Below are positions 42,478-54,500 of a stretch of 64,000 nucleotides of DNA, one piece after another. The stretch spans positions 62,001 through 126,000 of the forward strand of contig WNNJ02002114.1 of the NCBI GenBank assembly GCA_012934845.2, given 5' to 3'. The first letter of the stretch is position 1. Each line of letters begins with the position of its first letter. Position numbers and translations under genes: made by a program. The notes below the pieces were generated by a model. It made no database searches. It saw nothing but the letters and a program-made list of their open reading frames with translations, and had not been told where the DNA came from. Source of the DNA: Pomphorhynchus laevis. Lineage: Eukaryota > Acanthocephala > Palaeacanthocephala > Echinorhynchida > Pomphorhynchidae.

Positions 42478-43395
42478 TAGAACAGTGACTTGTAATAATT
42501 GTTTCTAAACTTAACTCACTACGTTCATATGTTGGATTTACATTTAAATCATTAGAATTAACCTCTTTCATTAGTATATCATAATAAAGCTTTTTGCATA
42601 TGAAGACAAAGTTATTACTAGCTTTATCAATAGTTTTTATTATATAGTTATCCTTTAATTTAGTAAGTTCTGTATTTTATCTTAATTTTATCTTTCCTTT
42701 TATAGTTGTTTGTTATTTTCATTTTATTTTTAATTTTATCAAATATATAATCTTTCCAAATTTTCATCTTAGATATATTCGAGCTTTCACTATTAAATCA
42801 GCTTACTAAAGTAATCATTTAAGTTATTATATAACGAATTGTAAATTTTAATTTTGTCGTTGCTATTATTTAATCTATATTTATACCCTTTTGATAGCAG
42901 CTTTCTTAATTCACAATTTTCAATTAATTCTAGATTATGGGTACATATATGTTCATTTATTTTATCAAAACTAAGACTTTTATAATTGCATTCTGTTTCC
43001 ATTATATTTTAATATCGTTACATATTGATTTTAATTCTTTATTATAATTACAAATTTTTCGTCCTAATGGTGGTAGGAGTTTATACCTTATTTTAGGAAT
43101 ATATTTACTTAAATCTGACCCTATTATTTCTTTACTTTTAGAATTATTTAAAAGTCCGGTTATATTTATGTTATCTATACATTTATTAATATATTTTATA
43201 TGGTTCTTTATATTGTATATTTTCTATTGTTATTATTAACATTTATTGTACGATTATAGTATTTTGTATTACAATAACTGTCTATTATATAACTTAGCCT
43301 ATCATAGTCGTTAATTAATTTTTGATTTATTAAACATATGATATCTTTAAAAAAACTTCCTTTATTTACATAAAGATCTTTTAGCCTTTTATAAC

Positions 43396-43990
43396 TTAAA
43401 AGTTTTTTTTTAATATTTCTAATTGTTCACTTATATACATATATTTTTTAATATTTTTAACTCTTTTTTTCCTATTATCACCGTGACTTATTGGTTTGCG
43501 TTTAACCGGATTTTTAAAATATAGTTGTTTATTATGTATTATACTACGTCTGCCAATTCCTTGTACCACGTCATTCAATCCTAATGGGTACATGGAATTA
43601 ATCGTTTTAATCCAAAAATCTTCTTTTTCTAATAGTTTTTGATTTAATATTGAAAAGTTTTCTTCGATAATATGTTCTAAAATAAATAATTTACAGTTTT
43701 TAATATCATGTCCTATTAATCTCATATGTTTATGAAATATAGTTTGACTATTATGCTGTATATTATATATGTGTTGCCTAAACCTAGTTTTTAACATTTG
43801 ATATGTTTTTCCTATATATTGCAATCCACATGTACATTGTATAAGATACACTACACCTGCGGTATTGCAGTTACAATTATTATTAATATTTAATGAAAAA
43901 ACATTTGTTTGTCGTATTACTTACGAACATTTATAACATCACAAACTACAATTTTTTCTGCCACATTTAAAAGATTTAAAATTGAAATCA
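43396..43990 (-). CDS. N-terminal GIY-YIG endonuclease of the Naiad-type element (copy N2)
   Basis: Minus strand. An ATG near 44030 opens MYSTILEKYVSTNDFNF in line with the TTG-started frame of the other copy. Then a cysteine cluster (FKC....NC.VC, and a CxC just before the nuclease) and GVVYLIQCTCGLQYIGKTYQMLKTRFRQH, with both tyrosine motifs and the catalytic Arg. Next come FHKHMRLIGHDIKNCKLFILEHI, LEKEDFWIKTINSMYPLGLND (Glu and Asn region) and a basic tail (KRKPISHGDNRKKRVKNIKKYMY). The CxC preceding a GIY-YIG at the N-terminal side is the recognised hallmark of Naiad-type Penelope-like elements. A frame break separates the cysteine part from the longest open piece (43851-43396). Confidence 0.85.
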
Positions 43991-44037
43991 TTAGTACTTA
44001 CGTATTTTTCCAATATGGTTGAGTACATGTAACTTTT

Positions 44038-44205
44038 AAGTCATAATTTTTAACGTTGCTTTTTCGGTGTCGCCACCTAGTTTAGTTGACTCAGACTAAA
44101 CTTAACGGGCCATCCAGCAGCATCTGACAGGGTGCTGCCCTGCTTAAAGCGGTTGCAGGCTGGAACCAGATCTATAAAGATATACCACCTTCACTCCACG
44201 CGCCA
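44038..44205 (-). ncRNA. Structured leader of the Naiad-type element (copy N2)
   Basis: Reverse complement of the block at 61503-61670, with a single base difference noticed over about 165 bp. That difference lies at the loop-closing pair of one hairpin, so the stem survives as 5 bp. See the plus-strand copy for the stems. Confidence 0.7.
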
Positions 44206-44240
44206 CACGACCTAGCTATTGGCCATTACCTGGTCTCTTA

Positions 44241-44469
44241 AACATGATCACGTGAAGCAGTTTACATTTTAAAGTGTAAACACCTTGGGATGCAAACTTC
44301 CTTCTTTTTTAAGATTTAATAATTCATCAAACTTGTTTGAAAATAAGAAAAAATAATAAAGTCGTAACCAATAATGCATAGTTTCAGTATTTCTGACAGA
44401 GGTCATATTACATTGAAAACAAAGTCCACAGGTCAATAATAACATGTCAGTAGAACAAATTAAATCAGC
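44241..44469. other. Upstream flank of Naiad copy N2
   Basis: It includes (minus strand) ATGCATTATTGGTTACGACTT at about 44350-44385, which also precedes the leader of the plus-strand copy (about 61478-61500). In N2 about 130 bp separate it from the leader; in the plus-strand copy only about 9 bp do. Confidence 0.5.
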
Positions 44470-45990
44470 TAACTGAGTCTACGTATTTAATATAATTATA
44501 AAATAAACAAAACATAATAATGCTAAATCAAAATTTAATAATTAAATAATAAAATTAATAATTGTTTTTAGATTTTCTATAATTTAAATCAAGTTAAAAT
44601 AAAAAATTGAAATTTAAAATAAACATCATTTTTATGAATTGAAAAATAAATAACAGATGTTGAATCAGAATATGAATTAGAGGTCATCAAAAGGAACTGT
44701 TATGCTATCAAATTTCGGCCCCTAACTCCTCTAGCCAACATAGCAGCGGGGCCAAGTACATGCTAATGATGTATTTCCTCTGAAATAACTATCTAGTATC
44801 TTATTCTAATACAAAGTATATTATTTATTATCCATCCATAAAAATTTGCCACTTAAGAGTTTAAATTTATTCTTTATATTATTGTGTTGATTTATATATT
44901 TTACTATTTTCTGCTTTATGTTATTTTTATAGTAACCTAGTTTAAATCATTGAGGCTACATGGATAAATTTGTGTGCTTTTTGAATAAAAATTGCAGGAA
45001 TTAAATACACATATATCATCAATATATCGAAATATATTTATTTCATACCTTTATATAATTTAGATTTTTTTAAATATTTATGAACAAAATCATATTCTAT
45101 AAAGCTTAAAAATAAGTCAGCTATAATTGGGCTAGTATTATACCCCTTAAAACACCTTTTATTTGTCTAAATATAAATGTCCCTACCTTTAAATATTTTG
45201 ATTTATCAAAATATTTAAGGATTCTATTAATTCAATTTTATCCATATATTTATATTTACTTGATGGTTTAATTTTTGTTAGATAGGCGTTATAGGTCTTA
45301 TAGCATCTATATGTATATCTTATTCCAAATATAAGATTAATTAATTTTTCTAATGCATCTTTAATATCTACTAAATCTAGATTTGTATAAAGCGTACTAA
45401 AATCGTATGTATTTACATTTTGAAAATTTTGTCCTTTTGTCTCTTCTAAAAATTTTTTTGTAGAATTAATACTGAAATAGTGTTTTATACCAGTATTAAT
45501 TTCGATTACCTTGCAATATTTTTTAAAATGTGCTTTAATTACTTTAAGTATTTTATTCATATAGACAGAAAGTGGATTTAATGTACATTTAAAAGCACTA
45601 CACATGAACCTTGGTTTTATTGGATTTTTATGTAATTTTGGATTCCAATATAATATAGGTATAGTTTTATTATCTGATTCAACCTTTATACCCTTCTTAT
45701 CCATTATAGAACAGACTTGTGATAATTGTTTCTAAACTAAAATCACTACATTCATATGTTGTGTTAATATTTTAATCATTATAATTAACTTATTTGATCA
45801 GTACATCATAATAAAGCTTTTTGCATATGAATACAAAGTTATTACTAGCTTTATCAATATAAAGCTAGTAATAACTATTTTTATAGTTATGCTTTAATTT
45901 AGAAATTTCTGTGTACATATCTTTATTAATTTGATCTTTTCTTTTATAATTGTTTATACTGTTTTTATACTGTTTTTCGACGAAGAATCC
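44470..45990 (-). mobile_element. Naiad-type Penelope-like element, truncated copy N3
   Basis: Minus strand. 45704-45189 is an open RT piece of 171 codons (DKKGIKVESDNKTIPILYWNPKLHKNPIKPRFMCSAFKC... TYDFSTLYTNLDLVDIKDALEKL ... MDKIELIESLNILINQN). Decayed continuation through the YIDD region follows (about 45030-44985), then the conserved tail (44900-44470) ending at the same GAGTCTACGTATTTAATATA terminus as copy N2. The GIY-YIG half and leader are absent. It is less decayed in its first half than copy N2. Confidence 0.8.
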
Positions 45991-46840
45991 CCGAGACTTG
46001 AAACTTGAATTTTTATTTTAATAGTTCGGCTGTTCGTGTATCCCTTTTCAATTAAGTAATTTGTTATAATCAAGATAATTGCTTTGACCAGATTAATAAT
46101 TATACCTTATGGCTATAATAGCTTTTATAGATTATAGCCTATGTGGTATATCGGTCCTTCTTGGACATATGTGGCCCTTATATCAATGCTACTGAAGTAA
46201 CAAATTTATCATCGATGAAAGAAAAATGTAAAAGCATCTTTATGAAAAAGTTGCACGCTAAAAAATATTAACTCGGAAAGAAAATCCAGCATTTTAATAT
46301 CTAACTCCCAACAGGGAAGCTGTTCCTATTTAGAAGCTCGTACACATCACGTTCCACACATTTTATTATCGATTTAATAATTGTTTATAAAAAGTAATTT
46401 TAGTTTAAAATTACTAATTTGATTTTTATGATTATTTAAAAAATCCATATAATTTCTTCTTGCTGTGAGTTTGCATTAATAAAAATAAAAACAAAAATAA
46501 AGCCGCTGAAATATAAAAAAAACTACATTTTTCTGCAAAGGAAACATATCTTCTTGGTTATTAAAATTAAAAACAAAAAATGTCATGATAATTAATTACT
46601 GAATTAACTTAATTACTTAATTAGTTATAATTAATTTTCAGTTGCATTTTTCATTGTAAGTGCTTTGTAATAAACTATATTTATTAAAGACATATTTATT
46701 CACTTACTTATTTTTATGCGGTTTAAGAGCTAAAATATTAATTAATAAATTATTTATAATTATTAAATTTAATAATTATTAAATTAGTTAAAAACAAATT
46801 GAAATTAGTTGTTCTCAGTGTGCTAGTTGTCAGCTACTCG
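45991..46840. other. AT-rich DNA, no gene recognised
   Basis: Nothing identifiable. Confidence 0.5.
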
Positions 46841-48646
46841 TCAGCAACTGTCTACAGATATCGCGAGAACACTGGCTGCGTTACCTCTTTGGATGGCTAA
46901 ACTCACAATCATGAATAAATAAGAGTCCGCCTGATTATCTCCTGAAACTTTTTTCAATCTTCTGCCGATTTCACTGCAAAGAGATTTTACAGACTTACCC
47001 GGTGCCCCATATGTCTCGACCCCAAATGGAATGAAATGATGGGAGTTACACAGATCAGAATACTTTGCGATCTTCCTTTCCTCTGCCCAACTCGCCGCTC
47101 CACCAGGACAACTCAAGACATGCCTCAGATTGCTCGTAGCCAGCGTATTTACGCAAATAGAATCCCAAAGAAGGCATTTACCTTCGCGTCACGGAAAAAC
47201 AGTGACACCGTTCGAACGGCGACTATCTAACCTAGACAGATTGGGTGGTTCCAGAATATTGGGAGCGTTCATTGAGTTCAAAGCTCTGCTGAGAATTTGA
47301 TTGAGTTCAACATGACGTGGGAAGTGAACTGCTGATCTCCTACAGGCAAGACCATGTCGGCCTGTCGCGTTTACCATTACACCGCTACGGCATCAATGAT
47401 GGGTACAGACAGGAAGACCGTGTCTCAGGGAAATGGCAATTCTCACCGCCTCGTCCCCTAACCGGGTTCCCAGGGCGGAAATTGATAGTGCATTGAGCCA
47501 AGAACCTGACTCATGTGTTGATACAGCGATCTATCTCGCCTTAAAGGCCTCATCCTGCAATACTGAAGATATTCTACTGTGTATTGGCTTGATGAGGGGT
47601 AAATCTCAGACGGACTGCTTGTTATCATTTTTCAGCTGCTAAGATTTTTTCTGTTTTGGATAGTCATTCCTACAGTACAATACAATAGTGCCGGCATAGT
47701 GGTTGGGGGCTCAATCCAAAAAGGTACTCAACGTTTACATGGGAAGCACAATAAGACGATAAAAAGGCAGGTAGGGCAACATCAATTGTTTTACGAATCC
47801 CGATACCCCATAATAATACAGAAAGTGCGGCTTGGAGCCATGCTTCCTCTGTTAAGTTGCAGATAAGAATACGTGCAAGATATCTATTCAGCATAGAATC
47901 CAGCTTTGGCAGCTAATGAGGGTGTTTGAAAAATAGGGCTGAGCGTTGTTTGTAAAGGAGATTGGGCTATATAAGCAGTTTTTGAATAGGAACAATGCTT
48001 CGTGGGCACCAAGCTCACATGAACGCTGACCTAGAATCTCCAATTGCGGCAAAATCCTTTTTACTTCCTCTGCACAATTAGCTGCTAAAACGCAGCTTCC
48101 CAAAATTCTTAGCTTGTCGATAGAAATAACATCTATCCCAGGCCAAATAAATTGAAATCGTTTGACAATCATCTGACGTTGTTCCTCATCATGGACATTC
48201 ATTAGCAACAATTGGCACTTTCGCGAATGCAAGTAGAGACCAAGTTTCAAGGAGTCATTAACTATTTGACTTAGATCAGGCAGCGTTTCAAATAAGTCAC
48301 CCCCGATGGTTGCGTTATCCAAATACCAGGCTTTAAAGTGCGCCTTAAGTGAGTGGGCTAGTGGGTTGACGGCTAGAGCTAAACCTATGGGTCCGAGATG
48401 GTCTCCTTGTTGCAATTCTGACCGACTGTATAATTTGGTCTTCATACACGAGTGAGCATTATTAATAATTATCATAATTACTTTTATGTTGCTTTTATTA
48501 CAAATTGAATTTATCGAAAGTGCTACGATAGTACACTGGACATTCATATTTAAACAAAGGAAATTGTTAGCATACAATTGACTCGCTGTTTTGTTGGGTC
48601 GAAGCATAGGGGCCCTAACTATATTGAATTGCGAAATATGGCCCAC
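46841..48646 (-). mobile_element. Second reverse-transcriptase/nuclease-type retroelement relic
   Basis: Minus strand: RT palm ELQQGDHLGPIGLALAVNPLAHSL and FKAWYLDNATIGG (about 48420-48300; the catalytic motif reads YLDN, one residue off YLDD). Then LGLYLHSRKCQLLL; a cysteine/histidine motif (GRHGLACRRSAVHFPRHVELNQIL, 47370-47300); RLDSRRSNGVTVFP, an in-frame stop where Trp is expected, and REGKCLLWDSICVNTLATS (47240-47150), a likely PD-(D/E)XK core; and KYSDLCNSHHFIPFGVETYGAPGKS...SLAIQRGNAASVL (47060-46860), a C-terminal signature common in invertebrate retroelements. It shares the RT-zinc-nuclease plan of the element at 20326-23227 but is clearly a different lineage. Broken in several frames. 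Confidence 0.7.
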
Positions 48647-48649
48647 TGA

Positions 48650-49704
48650 TATATTTAGTTTAATAATTATTAATTAATAATTATTAATAATTATAAAGTG
48701 TTTCGTAATAAATTATATTTATTATCACTTATTTATGTAAGTGCTCTGTGTCGTGTATTGATTATCGTTTGCAAAATTCGTATAAAATGCATATTTTATA
48801 AAAAATATTAATATTTGAAATTTTAGATAAGACGTGTAGTGAGCTAAAACCAATTGCAGGGAAGATATTAGTTTTTAATGAGCAATCTACGAGCATTCAG
48901 AATATAAGGTAATAAAAGTATAACGTGAATAATTCTGACAAGACGAATATTCCTTAACAAGCAAATCTTGGATACGCTAACGATACACAAGGACACTTAA
49001 AATTATAAAACTCTAGCTTCGAACTTTCTCGTTTAATTTTAATTTTTTTAGTTGTCCAAATTACCCATGCATGGTCGCATTTTATCTCATATTAATTTTT
49101 ATAGTTTGATTAGTGATCAATTGTGATTTTAAATATGTTTGAACGCATCAGATGATTCACGATTTAGTTGATCGTGGATTCGATTCAGTTAACTCAGTTG
49201 ATTCAGAACTCGATTAATCGATTATTCGATTCAGCAATCGGTGTAGTTGATTCATCATTTCACAGATTTATCAATATTATCTAATAATCATTTTATTATT
49301 TAATAAAATAAAAAATTAGTTATTAAAGAATTAAAATTTAAATTGTTGATTAATAATTTAATTGTTGATTATTAATTTAATTTACTAAATTAAGTAAATT
49401 GCTGTAAAATGCTAATCATGTATTATCTAGCTGAGTTTTATCGAAAAATGTAACAACAAGAATTTACAATCTTTATGTGGCTAACAATATTCATTCGTAA
49501 TTAAATATTTAAATGCAAGAAGAATTACGAAAATACTGTTGCAATACAGATTTAGCCTACCTACTTTGTTAGACCTCAGAGCTCACGTTCAAGTTTATAT
49601 GATTTTATTGTTTTTCTGCTATTTTTCCGCTATGCGAGTTACTTCGACTAATAACACGTATTTTTATTTAAATAACTTAAAAGCTTGTCTTTTACATCAT
49701 ATCA
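48650..49704. other. AT-rich DNA, no gene recognised
   Basis: It includes a degenerate GATTCAGTTGATTCA-type repeat at about 49155-49260. Confidence 0.5.
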
Positions 49705-50420
49705 AATAACTTAGTCTACGTATTTTATATTATTTATAAATTAAAAATAATGATAACTAAAATAATTAAATAATTCATTGATAAAAAATAATAGATAAAT
49801 AGATAAATAGATAATTATTATTAATATAATTTTATAATAATAAATATAAAAATATTAATATTTTTAATATATAAATATAAATATAAATTAAAAATAACGA
49901 TAAAAAAATAATTTTACTTTTTTGTAATTCATCATTTGTATATTGGCTAGCATTATTCGTTTTATCTCTATTAGATTGATTGCTATTTTAGAAACATCGA
50001 GTCCAACTGTCTATATATTGGTATTCTAGTCCTTTATTTATTGATAATAATGTATTTTTCATTATTGCGATCATATAATAATTATATTAAATATAATACT
50101 TTATAGTATATAATTATTATGATCCAGTCATATAATTAATTATAATTATTCTGTTAATTATAATTTTATTATTGTGATCCACCGATTCAGTAATACATCA
50201 CTGAATCTCTTTAATGTTTGAAGCAATGTAGTCTTCGTAGGTTAATGCAATGCATATAAGTATCGCGTTCATCAATTAATGTATAAAGGATGGAAAACGA
50301 TCAAATCCAATATACTTTCGTAGTAATGGAGGCCGAAACCTGATAGCATAGCAGTTCCTCCTAATGACCTCTAATTCTTATTCTGATACAACGTCTGTTA
50401 TTTATTAGTCAATTACTAAA
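49705..50420. mobile_element. Two Naiad-type tails in opposite orientation
   Basis: 49715-49780 shows the tail terminus (GTCTACGTATTTTATATTAT) in the orientation of copies N2/N3. 50330-50420 carries the conserved tail block (GGCCGAAACCTGATAGCATAGCAG and CAACGTCTGTTATTTATTAG) in the opposite orientation. AT-rich DNA lies between. Confidence 0.6.
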
Positions 50421-50625
50421 AGTTGATTTTTATTAAAAATTTCGATTTTAAATTTTATCGTTATATGAATATAAATTGTATAAAATCTTATTTCATTATT
50501 TATTATTTATCTTTGTTTTTATTTATATTTAATACTTTATATTTAATATTTTAAATTAGTCGATTATGTTTAATACTTAATCGACTACAAATTGTATAAA
50601 ATAAAAAATTTAAATAAAGCTTTTT

Positions 50626-51081
50626 ATGTTTATAAAACTTTTGTATTTTAAATTTCAAATCCTGTCACCACATGCACTTATAATCCCATGTCTTCACTTT
50701 CCGACATCCCCGTATCGTCCCTTCTGCCTCGTTCTCAATAACCTACATCCCTCAATCAAAATAACCTCCACCAACCCCCACAATCCTTCCACTCATAACC
50801 TTTCCTCACATCGCTCACCACCCTCTATATTATCACAATCCTCTTTGTTTTCCGCTGTCAAACCTACTTCCTTGATATCTTCAACTCCTAACTCTCCTAT
50901 CGTGATCTCACCACTCACGTTACTCGTCCTCCTTTACGGAAGAGCTTTGCTTCTCGCGATCGTTGCGTCATCGTCACTAATATCACACCTTCTACCTCTT
51001 TATCTCCACAAGCACGTCTCGACCACAATGTTTGATTATAAAATTAAATTTTGTTATTTATATATTATTGATTACAATTGA
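50626..51081 (+). mobile_element. ORF1-like fragment of an L2/CR1-like LINE
   Basis: A C-rich plus-strand stretch in an AT-rich setting, with the same C-over-G bias as the LINE pieces at 14736-16300 and 27479-28895. One frame gives RPPLRKSFASRDRCVIVTNITPSTSLSPQARLD (about 50930-51030), matching SRDRCIIISNVEVSDLFSAQSHLD at 14740. The longest open frame here is not the coding one. Confidence 0.5.
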
Positions 51082-51273
51082 AAAAGCCGTAAAATGGTAC
51101 AACTTTAAAATAAATATTTATTGCTGGTAGGTGTCATAGCAAAGCTTGACAATATATTTATAAGCATTTATAAACACTATATTTATAAGCATTTATTTAA
51201 AATAATATAAATCAATTAAATTAAATAAGCAATATATTATTTTTAAAGTTGATAATAATCCATTATTGATAAT

Positions 51274-51354
51274 GAATTATTGTAGCTGTATCAAAGAAAA
51301 GAGGAAATTTTTTATTGATATTTCCTCTTTTCTTTGATACAGCTACAGTAATTC
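51274..51354. repeat. Foldback element with 35-bp arms upstream of POLD1
   Basis: Arms 51274-51308 and 51320-51354 are reverse complements with one mismatch, around an 11-base loop. The arms contain TGTATCAAAGAAAAGAGGAA. A diverged relative with GGAGCTGGGTCAA...TTGATCCAGCTCC arms lies at about 58058-58195. It ends 185 bp before the POLD1 start and so may lie in its promoter or leader. Probably a MITE-like foldback. Confidence 0.85.
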
Positions 51355-51539
51355 TTTACTAACAAATTAATTTTAATAATACATATATGTACATTCTGTA
51401 TAATTTTTATATTTTTTAAGCCAAAAATACAATAAAAATCAAATTTGTACTCTGATGTTTAAGCTGTTTTTGAAAGTTAAGAGTATCATTTTATTTATTA
51501 ATTTGTAAATGTACATTTTTACGATAAAACACTTTTAGT

Positions 51540-54500
51540 ATGACCACTGTCAACAAAGATAAGTCACGACTATTGAAATGTTCTCAGTCGGACAATGTCA
51601 GGCTGCAACAAAACAGTAGTTCGTTTCAAAAATACGTTAGGGCCGCTGTAGACGCTGAAGATGATGATTATAAAGACAGTGAAAACATGAACACGACAGT
51701 GTGCATGGCTCGAAACACGTGGGCTCGACCTCCTGTTCCAATTATTGATCATAATTCTACAGACATCATATTTCAACTGATTGACTGTGATGTATATTCG
51801 AGTAATGAACCGAACATGGACAATAAAACAGTAGTGCGCCTATATGGAGTTACCGAAAATGAAAATAGTATAATGGCTCACATGAGTGGATACGTTGTTT
51901 TCTTTTATATCAGAAAGCCAGTAGAATTCGATTACGAAAGAGATCACGATTTATTTGAAAAAGAATTTAACAAAGCAATTGAGGGCAATATAGGCGGATA
52001 TCAGCAGCAACATGGAAAATGCGTGATTCGGTGCATGTTGGAAATGAAGCAATCCATTTACGGTTATTCAGCCGAACTTAAAAATCCATTTTTGAAAATA
52101 TTCCTCTCGTCGCCGAAGCTCCTTACTCCTGCCAGAAAAATACTTGAAAACGGATTTTCTCTTACTCCATCTTGTCCTTTTCAATCATTCGAAACATATA
52201 ATTCTAATATTGATATAGAAGTTAGATGTTTAGCTGACTTGAATATTCAAAGTTGTGGTTGGCTCAAGGTTCCGGCTAGCACTTATGCAATAAGGAAAAG
52301 CCGCCAGTTCACATCAGGTTGCCAAATCGAAATTTCTTTAAATTATAAAAATCTCGTAAATTTACCCAATGAAGGACAATGGATGGGCATAGCCCCACTT
52401 CGTATTCTTAGCTTCGATATCGAGTGCATAAGTCCTAAAGGTACTTTTCCAGATGCGAAGAGAGATTCTGTAATCCAAATTGCGAACATGGTTCAAACTT
52501 ATGGAAGTGACGAAGAACCATCGATAAGAAATGTATTCACGTTAAAATCCTGTGCCCGAATTTTGGGCTCACATGTGCTTAGCTTTGACCGAGAAGCCGA
52601 TCTACTTGAAAGTTGGGCCGATTTTTTTCGAACAGTTGATCCTGATGTGGTAACAGGATATAATATTCAGAATTTCGACTTTCCATTTTTGTTTACTCGT
52701 GCTGAAGTTCTAAAAGTGAAAAAATTTTCAATGCTTGGTCGTTTAATAGATATGAAATCGCATGCCAAAAGTGTTACACTTCAATCGAAGCAGTTTGGTC
52801 GCCGTGAAACGCATTCGATAAATTTGGAAGGTCGATTTTTATTAGACATGTTTCAAGTACTAACAAGGGAATATAAGCTACGGTCGTACTCATTAAATTC
52901 TGTCAGTTACCAATTTCTCGGTGAACAAAAGGAAGACGTTCATCATTCAATAATAGGTGACCTTCAGAATGGAAACGCCGACACACGTCGACGCTTAGCA
53001 ATATATTGTTTAAAGGATGCGTACCTACCATTACGTCTCCTAAATAAGTTGCTTTCATTAGTTCATCATATTGAAATGGCCAGGGTCACCGGTGTAAATT
53101 TATGTCACCTGCTCACCCGAGGTCAGCAAATAAAAGTAGTATCACAGCTATTAAGGAAAGCAAATTTTCACAATTTCTTAATTCCTAACATTCCCGTTTC
53201 AGATGCGTCTGAGGAATACGTAGGTGGTGAAGTTCTAGAGCCCATCAAGGGGTATTATAACACACCTATAACTACACTTGATTTTGCCTCATTGTATCCA
53301 TCAATAATGATCGCTTATAACATGTGTTATACTACTTTGCTTAATGAGCAAAGTAAATCACAATTAAATTCAAATCAATATTTTCAGGCACCGACCGGTG
53401 GTTGTTTCGTCAAGCCAGAAATACGCAAAGGAATTTTACCGGAAATTCTTAGTGATTTGCTATCAGCCAGGAAGTCAACCAAAGACGCAATGAAACTTGA
53501 AAACGACGACTTTCGCAAATCGCTACTTGATGGTAGGCAATTGGCGTTAAAGATAAGTGCAAACTCTGTTTATGGGTTTACAGGGGCGCAAGTTGGCAAA
53601 TTACCTTGTCTATCTATATCACAAGGTATAACATCATTTGGACGTCAGATGATTGAAAAGACAAAGAACTTAATCGAATCTCATTTCATTACCGCTAACG
53701 GCTATACAAGCAACGCTCAAGTTATTTACGGCGATACTGACTCCGTTATGGTTAAATTCAATTTAGACAGTCTTGAAGAATCAATGAAAATAGGCAAAGA
53801 AGCTGCATCCTATGTAACAAGCTTCTTTCAAACGCCTATACAACTTCAGTTTGAAAAATGCTATTTCCCATTCCTTCTCATTAGCAAAAAGCGATACGCT
53901 GGACTTTCTTTTACTAAGATCGGAAGTTACGATAAAATCGATTGCAAGGGCATTGAAACGGTGAGAAGAGATAATTGTCCACTTGTTGCCAACTGTATCA
54001 GTGTGTGTCTAAGGAAGTTGTTAGTTGAACGTTTACCAAATGACGCAGTTAATCATGTCAAAGATGTAATCGCCGATTTACTCTGTAATCGAACTGACAT
54101 ATCACAATTAATTATCACAAAGGAATTGACGAAAGCTGATAGCGATTATGCTGCGAAGCAAGCTCATGTGGAATTGGCTAGCAAAATGCGAAAGCGCGAT
54201 CCTGGTAATGCACCTAATCTTGGTGACCGTGTTCCGTTCGTAATTGTTGCCGGCAGTAAAGGTGAGCCTACTTATAAGCGAGCGGAAGATCCTGTTTATG
54301 TTTTAAACAATTGTCTACCAATTGATACTCAGTATTATCTTGAAAACCAGCTATCGAAACCAATACTGAGAATTCTTGAACCAGTTCTTGGTGACAATGC
54401 AGAATCATTATTGTTTAAAGGACAGCATACGTTGGTTAGAACTCAAGTTACATCAAAAGTAGGCGCTCTGCTTGCATTTACTAAAAGGCGAGCCACTTGT

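Larger units (their letters stand above)
40705..44240 (-). mobile_element. Naiad-type Penelope-like element, copy N2 (5' end at right)
   Basis: Right to left on the minus strand: structured leader (44205-44038), GIY-YIG frame (43990-43396), a lysine/asparagine-rich middle (43380-42480, including ECNYKSLSFDKINEHICTHNLELIENCELRKLLSKG at 43002-42793), the RT (42477-41449) and a tail that is present twice in tandem (41250-40961 and 40960-40705). The nuclease precedes the polymerase, the reverse of canonical Penelope order. Tandem partial copies at the end are usual for Penelope-like elements. The frame is interrupted in several places, and the plus-strand copy at 61503-64000 looks interrupted in much the same regions. 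The two copies are almost identical at the DNA level. Confidence 0.85.

Noticed and set aside
50626-51081. 151-residue plus-strand protein rich in Ser, Pro and Leu
   Set aside because: The frame is open because the DNA is C-rich; a different frame matches LINE ORF1 sequence, so this frame is probably not coding.
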